Assembly (NCBI GenBank): GCA_033296885.1
Contig: MU863875.1
Location: forward strand, 496,001-560,000
Source: Triangularia verruculosa
Lineage: Eukaryota > Ascomycota > Sordariomycetes > Sordariales > Podosporaceae
Reading direction: 5' to 3'
Length of the DNA stretch: 64,000 bases
The notes beneath the pieces were generated by a model. It saw nothing but the letters and a program-made list of their open reading frames with translations. It had not been told where the DNA came from and did no database searches. Positions 1 to 7,673 of this stretch are shown piece by piece. Position 1 is the first letter of the stretch, and every line of letters begins with the position of its first letter. The position numbers and the translations under genes were made by a program.

Positions 1-525
1 ATGGCCTGAGCGCCGGTGTGGGCGGCGAACTTGAGGACGGCACGCTGACCGTAGGGACGGGCAGAGATGACGCAGACATCGCTGGGGTTGTCAATGGCGG
101 CGATGATGCGGGCAGCGAGAACGATCTTCTCCCTGTAAAACAGTGTTAATCTCCACTTCCTTCTCGAATTCGTGGTGTTTTCGCCCGTTTTAGCGAATAG
201 CTTCGCCGAGCCGAGCTTCCTCCACATACCAGGTCTTGCCGATGTTGATGATGTTCACACCGTCGGCGCGAGTCTTCCAGAGGTAGGCTACAAGCAGAAA
301 CCTGTCAGATAACCCATTCTTCTCGTTCGTCAATCGGTCGTGAGGGAATATTTACGCTGCGCATGGACACCCAAGCTGCGAAGGTCAGGTTAGCAAAAGA
401 TCGACAGCATTTCGAGATTTCGAGGAATCGTACTTCTTGGAGCCGATGTGGCACTGAGCAGCGAGGAGCTGCTCAATGTCCTGGCTGGTGGCATTGAAGA
501 TGGAGGGGAGGTTAGCGGGAGCCAT
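1..525 (-). CDS. RPS0: 40S ribosomal protein uS2 (S0), 3' end outside window
   Basis: Small-subunit ribosomal protein uS2, part of the 40S head/platform and needed for 20S pre-rRNA processing (family knowledge). The N-terminus reads MAPANLPSIFNATSQDIEQL, followed by the conserved stretches PYLWKTRADGVN, INIGKTW and EKIVLAARIIAAIDN. I read four exons: 434-525, 356-375, 230-287 and 1-132 (open at the left edge). All introns are GT..AG and restore the family reading frame exactly; the second exon is only 20 nt. The start is the only Met in frame with the family N-terminus. The gene is truncated by the window at the segment GQRAVLKFAAHTGAQA, so roughly the C-terminal half is missing. It is divergent from the uS15m gene at 1007. 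Splicing is inferred from homology; identity is very secure. Confidence 0.95.
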
Positions 526-1006
526 TTTGACGGTGCTTTCTCGCGGCAGGACGTGTCGACGGGAGAAAGAGGTCGAGGCTATTGGCGTTCTGGTGGGATA
601 TATTTTTTCGGGACTCCGCGACGGCTGCAAGGCGGAGCTCTGAGAATTTGGCACACACAATTCAATTTGTGTGGGGTGCCCCGCCAGGGTTGTGTGGTTG
701 GCGAGCCGGGGTGCGCACTGGGCAGCTGATTCTGCCGGTCTGGGCGCCAGCTGTTGAACGAACTCGTTCTGACCGCCTTTGCCGGGCAGAGAATTGAGTC
801 CCGGAATTTTGAGGCGCCGTCTCGCCGAGCTGAGGGCCCCTGTCAGGAAAGATGGGTAGCCGCTAGTCCAACTACAGTCTAGCGCCAACGGCCCCAAAAT
901 CTGGGAGATGCAGGCGAGCGTGAGAAAGTTGTGAGCAGTGAGCCGACGTAGCGATTGAAGGTCCGGAGAGCGCTGGGAGACCACCCTCAACGCCAACCAA
1001 GTCAAG
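526..1006. promoter_or_regulatory. Divergent promoter region between RPS0 and uS15m
   Basis: This 481-bp stretch separates two divergently transcribed ribosomal-protein genes (cytosolic RPS0 leftward, mitochondrial uS15m rightward). It must hold both promoters. I see no convincing ORF and no clear TATA box. Co-regulation of a cytosolic and a mitochondrial ribosomal protein from one spacer is an inference from layout only. Confidence 0.5.
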
Positions 1007-2042
1007 ATGCCTCCCAGGTTACCCGTCCCCCAGGGGCTGCGAACCCTTTCGCGTAAGCCATCTACCAGCTTCCGTCTATGCTGAACAATATCAAAAAGGC
1101 ATGCGCCACTAACACTACCCCCCAGTATGCCTCCGCCCAGCTCCCCCCTCGACGACAACCTCAGCCCTGTCCCACCTCTCCCTCATCCAAACAGCCAACG
1201 TCTCCCAAAAGACCAAAGACAAGCGCAAGGAGATGAAGCGCCGAATGAAGCAGGACCCCTACGGCTGGGCCCAAACCCAACAGCGCAAGAACGCCAACCT
1301 GCGCCGCCGCGCCGAGCTCGAAGCCGAACGCAAAGAAGCCTGGGGCTCCCCCATCCACGGCATCACCACCCCCTTCGTCGAGTCCTTCGACTCCGGTGGC
1401 CAGGCCCCTCTCTCCACCCCACCAGTCGACGGTGACGGTAACCCCCTCGAGCCCCCTCACGAGCTCCCCACCTCCAAGCACATCGCCAACTACCTCCTCT
1501 CCAAAGACGAGATCCAGCAAGCCATTGAACAGTCCAAGCGCCTCACCAAACCCCTCGACGATGACTCCAGCATCGACCTCGAAAAGCACGAGGAGAACGC
1601 CCAAAAGGCTCTCATCGCCCTCCAGCGCATCACCGACCTCAACAACGGCTCGGCCAAGGACAGGAAACACGCCAACAAGCGCCGCTGCATCGAGACCTTT
1701 GGCCGCCACGTCACAGACGTCACCCTCGACCACGCCGCTCCTCACCCCTCCATCGGCGATGAGCAAAATCCCAAGCCCGTCCGTGCCGGCCCAGATACGG
1801 GAAGCAGTGAGGTCCAGATTGCCATCCTGACCTCCAAGATCAGAGCCCTCGCTCTCGCGCTCGAGGGGCACAAGGGTTACAAGGATAAGAACAACAAGCG
1901 CAGCTTGAGGTTACTCCTCCACAAGAGGCAACGGTTGCTGAAGTACATGGAGAAGAAGGAGAGAGGTAGTGAGCGGTGGCAGTTTATGCTCAAGACGCTG
2001 GGCATCACCCCAGCGTGCTGGAAGAACCAGATCGAGGTTTAA
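1007..2042 (+). CDS. MRPS28: Mitochondrial small ribosomal subunit protein uS15m
   Basis: Mitochondrial ribosomal protein of the S15 family (yeast Mrps28), expected in the mitochondrial small subunit. Two exons, 1007-1052 and 1126-2042, give 320 aa. The intron (1053-1125) is GTAAGC..CCCAG with a CTAAC branch site and joins phase 1 to the long ORF. The S15 signature lies near the C-terminus: GSSEVQIAILTSKI followed by a basic helix with LRLLLHKRQRLLKYMEKK, matching the bacterial S15 pattern. The first about 40 residues are basic and lack acids (MPPRLPVPQGLRTLS...), consistent with a mitochondrial presequence. The long N-terminal extension relative to bacterial S15 is usual for fungal homologues. 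Identity is secure; the start rests on the small first exon. Confidence 0.9.
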
Positions 2043-2351
2043 TGAATCATACCCCGTGGCAAACTAAAAAAAGTGAAATGTGTATAAAAAAGACAGCAAG
2101 ATGTATAACGTCCTCTATGTACAATAAACAATACCGAACCAAAAAAGAGACAAAGACAGGAGAGCCCGCCATGGTGAGAGACACAGGGTCTCGTAAAGAT
2201 CCCATATCGCCAATACGCCAGCCTAGGGTCCTACAGAGTACAAAAAAACAAACTCAAACGCATGCTTCATCAGGGGCCCATTAATGCTACAGAGCTTCAT
2301 CAAGCTCAGCCAACAACCAAAAAAAGACCAGACTAACTGCCCAAAACTAAC
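2043..2351. other. Convergent 3' spacer, uS15m / VMA6
   Basis: This 309-bp spacer lies between two convergent genes. It is A-rich on the plus strand and should contain both 3' UTRs. I see no ORF, repeat or RNA gene in it. Confidence 0.5.
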
Positions 2352-3587
2352 TTAGAACACACTGATGTAATTACCAATGCGCTCCTTTTGGTTTTGAGCT
2401 ATGCACTCGGATATCCACTGGATGTTGCGGACCTCCTGTGTCTGATGTTAGCCTTGTATAATAGGGGCGAGTGAGTGGTAAAACATACCTGCTCCTTCAA
2501 CTTCACAAAGGCATAAATGATACTCGCTCCAAACTGCCTTGTAAACGCCGATTTGCAAATCTCCATTTCCTTTTGGTAAAACATGTCTTCCAGACTCTTG
2601 CCTTCAGCCCCGGAGCCGCCCGCCATGTTGCCCGGCCCCCCTGGTCCACCACCAAGACCGGCAGCCTCAAAGAAAGACTTGTAATCCTGCACCCCCTCCA
2701 CCGCCAGTCTCACGCCCTCAAAATCGTCCGCCCTCGACAACATCAACGTCCCCTCGGGATAAAGCCGCCCAAAAGTAGGATACAGCTTGTTACGGTCCTG
2801 CTTCGACAGCTCCGTCCCGAAAGAGTTCAGCGTGATGTTGATCGCCCTCCTATCCGCCTCGAATTCCAAGATCTCCGACATGACCTCGCTTGTTGGGGTC
2901 CCAGCCATCTCCGGATCAGTGTTCACAAAGTTGTAGAAATCCTCCAGATAGTTCTTGTAGAGTGTGTTTCTGACAATCTCGATGTTGAGCTCATCCAAGT
3001 CCTGGTGGGAGAGACTGCCCTTGAAGTAAGGCGCAAGGGGCGTCTCGATGAGCACGCTGTTGTAGAGCTCCTCAATGTTGGTGGCTACGCAGAGGACAGG
3101 CATGGTTTCAAACCAACCCAGGGGATGGCACCGGTCGAGGAGCTCGCGGGTGTCACGCTCGTGGAGGGTGCCGGTAATGAGAAGGGCAACATTGTCGATC
3201 ATGTAGCCGTAGGTGATGTAATCCATGAACTTGGCCATGGAACCGACAGCGTTTGCGCGAACATAGCGGAACTCGGAGACGAGCTTCTCGGTTGTCTTTG
3301 CGGCGAGACTGGAGGTGGATGGGTTTGGTGGAAGGGTGGAGAGAAAGTCGCCGTATGCGGGGCCGAGCTGGAGTTTGAGATCATCGATGGTTTCGCATTG
3401 GGTCATGTTGGTGTAGTTTGTGCTGGTGAGAAGGCCGTTGCGGTAGCCGCGGATGATGCCTTCAAGGTAGCTTTGCGGGGGGCATGTCAGTTAGTGATGG
3501 GGACCCTGGGAGCAAGTGAATGCATCATGCAGATACATGGAGATGTGTTACATACCCATTGTTTACGTTGAAAAAGAGGCCCTCCAT
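2352..3587 (-). CDS. VMA6: V-type ATPase V0 subunit d
   Basis: Subunit d of the vacuolar proton ATPase, the cytosolic cap of the membrane V0 sector that couples it to the V1 stalk (family knowledge). Three exons, 3556-3587, 2489-3470 and 2352-2435, give 365 aa, the usual length. The start reads MEGLFFNVNNGYLEG, a hallmark N-terminus of the family, and the end reads KERIGNYISVF. The middle has MDYITYGYMIDNVALLITGT and the ERDTRELLDRCHPLGWF block typical of subunit d. A small Gly/Pro-rich insert (around residues 290-305) is the only irregular part. Both introns are GTATGT..AG. It is divergent from NOP58 across 396 bp. Confidence 0.95.
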
Positions 3588-3983
3588 GGTGGGTGATTTG
3601 TATGAGCTGTGACCTCCTGGAGTTTAGAGGATGATTGACGTCGTCAGATGTTCTCTCAAGTGTTGTTGGAAAGCTTGAGGCGCGGCTCAAGGCGGCGTTG
3701 CTGTGATGGAACTTGGTTGTCTTGGTTGGTCCCGAGGGTGGACCGTGCAACAGCAACGACAGCGCAAGTCCAAAGGTACAACCTTGGTACAACGCACGGG
3801 CCCACACTGCCCCCACCTGCGAACTCCAACTGGTGGTAAAAAATTGATCTCGCTCTTGAACTTTTTTTTTTGCTGCTTGAAGGTTCTGGTGAACAGAAAG
3901 AACGGCACCCATCGACAGCTGTTTCCCACCACGACCAACGACAACTGCAGGAGCACAACGGCTCGACACCGCACTTTGTCGCC
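3588..3983. promoter_or_regulatory. Divergent promoter region VMA6 / NOP58
   Basis: This 396-bp intergenic stretch lies between divergent housekeeping genes. It contains a run of T (around 3860-3871) and CT-rich stretches near the NOP58 start, but no recognised TATA box. The short overlapping ORFs in it have no protein character. Confidence 0.45.
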
Positions 3984-5821
3984 ATGGGTCTTTTCATTCT
4001 TACCGAGACCAGCGCCGGGTAAGTGCACACTGCTCAATGGCTCCTGTTCCTGTCCTGCAAGGCCGTCGAGAGGCGGTCTCGAGACGCGATTGCGCCTACT
4101 CGAACAAGAGTCGCGACAACTCTACTCGGCATTGAGCAAAGCTAACCCGCAACTGCAGTTACGGCCTGTTCAAGGCTTCCGACAAGAAGCTCTTGGAGGA
4201 CGAGAAGTTGACCGACCGTCTCAACACCACAGACAAGATCGTCAAGGAGTAAGTTTAACCCAGCCACCGAAAAACCTTGACAGCAAGAAACAAGTGTGCC
4301 AACCATCGCAACAGGATCAAGTACAAGGAGTTCGCCAAGTTCGACAGCGCGGCATCAGCACTCGAAGAATGCGCTGGCCTCGTAGAAGGCAAGGTCACTC
4401 CCCGCCTCGCCAATCTCCTCAACGAGTTCAAGGATGAGAAGAAGGTCACGCTCGCCGTTGCCGAGAGCAAGCTTGGCGCTGCCATCAAGAAGCTGCCTGA
4501 GCTCAACATCAAGCCCATCTCCGATAGCACCACCAATGAGCTGTTCCGCGCCATCAGACAACATCTTCCCGAGCTTGTCCCTGGCATGCTCCCAGAAAAC
4601 TTCAAGGAGATGTCGCTGGGTCTTGCTCACTCCCTCTCCCGCCACAAGCTCAAGTTCTCTCCCGAGAAGGTCGATATCATGATCGTCCACGCCGTTTCTC
4701 TCCTTGACGATTTGGACAAGGAGCTCAACACCTATGCCATGCGCGTGAAGGAATGGTACGGGTGGCACTTCCCAGAGTTGGCCAAGATCTTGCCCGACAA
4801 CCTCTCGTATGCCAAGATTATCGTTACTCTGGGTGTCCGCACCAACGCCCCTGAGACCGACCTCTCCGAAATTCTTCCCCACGAAATCGAGGCTGCCGTC
4901 AAGTCTGCTGCTGACATTTCCATGGGTACCGAAATCAACGAGGAGGATCTTAATAACATTAAGCTTCTCGCTGAAAGGGTGATTTCCCTCTCCGAGTACC
5001 GCAAGCAGCTTTCCGAGTACCTCGAGAACCGCATGAAGGCCATCTCCCCCAACATGACCGAGCTTCTCGGTGCCCTTGTCGGTGCCCGTCTCATCGCCCA
5101 CGCTGGTTCGCTCATCAGCTTGGCCAAGAACCCCGGTTCTACCATCCAGATTCTCGGCGCTGAGAAGGCCCTTTTCCGCGCCCTGAAGACCAAGCACGCG
5201 ACTCCCAAGTATGGTCTTATCTACCACGCTTCCCTCGTTGGCCAGGCTTCTGGTGCCAACAAGGGTAAAATTGCCCGTCAGCTCGCCGCCAAGGTCGCCC
5301 TTGGTGTCCGCACTGATGCTCTTTCTGAGTTCGATGATGATGTCGATGACGAGACCCGCGCTCAGCTTGGTATCAAGTCTCGCGCCAAGCTCGAGAACAG
5401 CCTGCGCTTGATGGAGGGCAAGCCCATCTCCACCAAGGGCGGCCCGAACCCCAACAACATCATTGTTGTCCCCAAGTGGGACATCAAGGAGGCGCGCAAG
5501 TACAACGCCGATGCCGACGGTGTCTCTGCCGAGGATGAGGCCCCCAGCAAGCCCCTCATCGAGGAGGTCGAGATGGAGGATGCCCCTGCCGAGGAGAAGG
5601 CCAGCAAGAAGGAGAAGAAGGATAAGAAGGACAAGAAGGAGAAGAAGGACAAGAGCGAGAAGAAGGACAAGAAGGACAAGAAGAAGTCCAAGGAGCCAAC
5701 AGAAGAGGCCGACAGCCCGGTCAAGAAGAGCTCGAAGCGCAAGCACGACGATGAAGAAGAGGAGGCGCCAGTAAAGGAGAAGGAGCACAAGAAGAAGAAG
5801 AAGAAGCACAGCAAGGAGTAA
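3984..5821 (+). CDS. NOP58: Box C/D snoRNP core protein Nop58
   Basis: Nucleolar core protein of box C/D snoRNPs, which guide rRNA 2'-O-methylation. Three exons, 3984-4018, 4159-4248 and 4315-5821, give 543 aa. The N-terminus MGLFILTETSAGYGLFK is diagnostic. The Nop domain follows with the motif ALVGARLIAHAGSLISLAK, then GAEKALFRALKTKHATPKYGLIYH. The C-terminal about 90 residues are a lysine/acidic KKE/D tail typical of eukaryotic Nop56/Nop58. Intron 1 (4019-4158, 140 bp) is long for this locus. I looked in it for an intronic box C/D snoRNA and saw no convincing paired boxes. The Leu-rich antisense reading of this gene is a coding shadow. Confidence 0.96.
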
Positions 5822-6682
5822 AGACATGCTCTGTGACTCTTCTTTCTTCCTCCAATCCTTGCAGCTTCATCTCTCTCTATATCTTCTATTGTATGATACT
5901 CCTTTCGGCACATTTTCGGCTTGTTGTTGATACAGTTTCTTCGGCGTTTGGATTCGGAGTAATGGCGGCGTCTATGGGGGGGCATTTGTCTGGTGATCTG
6001 CGATACTTAATGCATGCGTGCTGCATTTTCATCGAGATGATAAAAAGGGCAAAAAGGGCGAAAAGGAGGTGCCTATTGTGTTTACGTAGACCTCTGGTGC
6101 ATAAGGGAATAAACGTTTTGGCCTAGCTTTGTGTGTCGTTGAATGTGATTGTTCCTGGGGATTCATTGTTGACTCGAGAAATTCGAAGCTCTTATCAACT
6201 TATCGGTTACATTTCCAGCCGGCCGTATACTGGCGACGAGAAGCATACGACTCTCACCAAGAGCGTATTGGTTTAACTAGTCTACTTCTATCTTTTGAGG
6301 CCGTTCTTGCCGTTTCCTGTGTCCTGCTCATGCTATCTAAAACGGTCGACTGTTGTGCCCGTTAGAACACTTTCTCGACACTATGAGAGGAATTTGGCCT
6401 TTAACGTCAAGAAACCTTGTAAGGCTAATAGAAGATTTTTGAAAATTAAGACATTTCCTCTATTTTCTCTCATCTGTCGATATACTTCGTCCACCCTTCA
6501 TCTTCCCTTCGTCCATCGCCGGCCTTCCCGACCACTTGCAGGTTTAGGTTGGCCCCACTTAAATTTCGTCACTCCTTGCAACCCGCTCAGCACCTTGAAG
6601 GCCTGCCTTCCCTTTATTTTTGCGACCGCTCTTTTTTTCTCCTCCCCCCTTCCACACACAACACACAATAAAGCACAAAAAA
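5822..6682. other. Intergenic, NOP58 3' to HUB1 5' region
   Basis: This 861-bp spacer lies between tandem genes. The distal part (from about 6460) is strongly pyrimidine-rich and runs into a C/A-rich leader just before the HUB1 start, a common fungal promoter/leader pattern. No ORF is convincing. Confidence 0.4.
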
Positions 6683-7381
6683 ATGGCCGACACCGGCGGC
6701 GCCCCTCCACGCAGGAGGTCACGATCCCGCTCGCGATCACCCCCGCGCCGACCAAAAGCCAGCAGCAGCAGCAGCAGCGGAGGTTTCAAATGGAAGGAGA
6801 AGCGCCCTGCCGCCGAACCCGGCAACGATCGCGACGGCGGCGACAAACAGCTCCAGCGCGGCTACCGCGACCGGTCCCCCCGCCGCGACCGCGATCGCGA
6901 CGATAGACGGGATAGAGACAGGGAAAACAATCGGGAGAGGGAGGGTAACCACTCCGACCGCTACCGGAGAGATCGTTCCCCGAGACGGGATGCGCTGCCA
7001 CGGGATCGTGACCGTGATCGTGATCGGGATAGACGAAGGGATCGTTCGCCGCGCCGGGAAAAACCACCGAGGGATAAAGCTAGAGAGGAGAATAAGAAGG
7101 AGAAACCGAGAGAGGAGAAGAAGATTGCTACGGGGCCGCAAGAGGAGATGATCGTTGTCACGGTGAATGACCGGTTGGGTACCAAGGCGCAGATTCCTGC
7201 TTTCCCGTCGGATACGGTGGGGCAGTTCAAGATTATGGTTGCGATGAAGGTTGGGAGGGAGCCGCATGAGATTTTGCTCAAGAGGCAGGGGGAGAGGCCG
7301 TTTAAGGACCATATCAGCTTGGGGGATTACGGGGTTAGTAATGGGGTGCAGATTGATTTGGAGGTTGATACTGGGGATTAA
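6683..7381 (+). CDS. HUB1: Hub1/UBL5-type ubiquitin-like protein with RS/RD-rich N-terminus
   Basis: Single exon, 232 aa. Residues about 156-232 are a Hub1/UBL5 ubiquitin-like fold: MIVVTVNDRLGTKAQIP, then EILLKRQGERPFKDHISLGD, matching the family NDRLG and FKDHISL blocks. Hub1 binds spliceosomal Snu66 non-covalently and affects 5' splice-site use (family knowledge). The first about 150 residues are an Arg/Ser- and Arg/Asp-rich tract resembling SR-protein RS domains, which suggests a built-in spliceosome-targeting tail (inference). Canonical Hub1 is only about 73 aa and ends in a Tyr-Tyr pair plus one residue. Here the end reads IDLEVDTGD with no YY. I chose the start with context AAAAAAATGG; an upstream in-frame ATG at 6620 lies in the pyrimidine-rich leader. 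Confidence 0.85.
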   Translation: MADTGGAPPRRRSRSRSRSPPRRPKASSSSSSGGFKWKEKRPAAEPGNDRDGGDKQLQRGYRDRSPRRDRDRDDRRDRDRENNREREGNHSDRYRRDRSPRRDALPRDRDRDRDRDRRRDRSPRREKPPRDKAREENKKEKPREEKKIATGPQEEMIVVTVNDRLGTKAQIPAFPSDTVGQFKIMVAMKVGREPHEILLKRQGERPFKDHISLGDYGVSNGVQIDLEVDTGD

Positions 7382-7673
7382 AAGGGACAGCATGGGGGGG
7401 ATGATATTGGGGAGTTTCCATTGCGTTTTGCGAGCGATCAGGTTTGTACTTGTTGTCTGTGGACTCGGAAAGGGGGAAAGGATGGCATACTGGTTGTTGG
7501 GAACTTTATCAGGTGAACAATGACGCAGTAAATTGACATGGCGATGCTTTATTCATCTTTTTTCAGTCGACTACCTGATTAACTGCTTGCTTGACTAGTG
7601 GCTGTTCATCCTCCTTGCCTACTCCAAACTTCTCAGGGAAAAAACCAACCATGAATTATCAGTCTGTGAAATA

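Noticed and set aside
2471..3571. 366-codon open frame on the plus strand across VMA6
   Set aside because: Shadow of VMA6, which has full family similarity and proper introns on the minus strand.
4019..4158. Possible intronic snoRNA in NOP58 intron 1
   Set aside because: Nop-family genes sometimes host snoRNAs, but no correctly spaced C and D boxes were visible.
4355..5827. Long Leu-rich open frame antisense to NOP58
   Set aside because: It mirrors the Lys/Glu-rich tail and biased codons of NOP58 on the other strand; it has no motif or start context and is a coding shadow.
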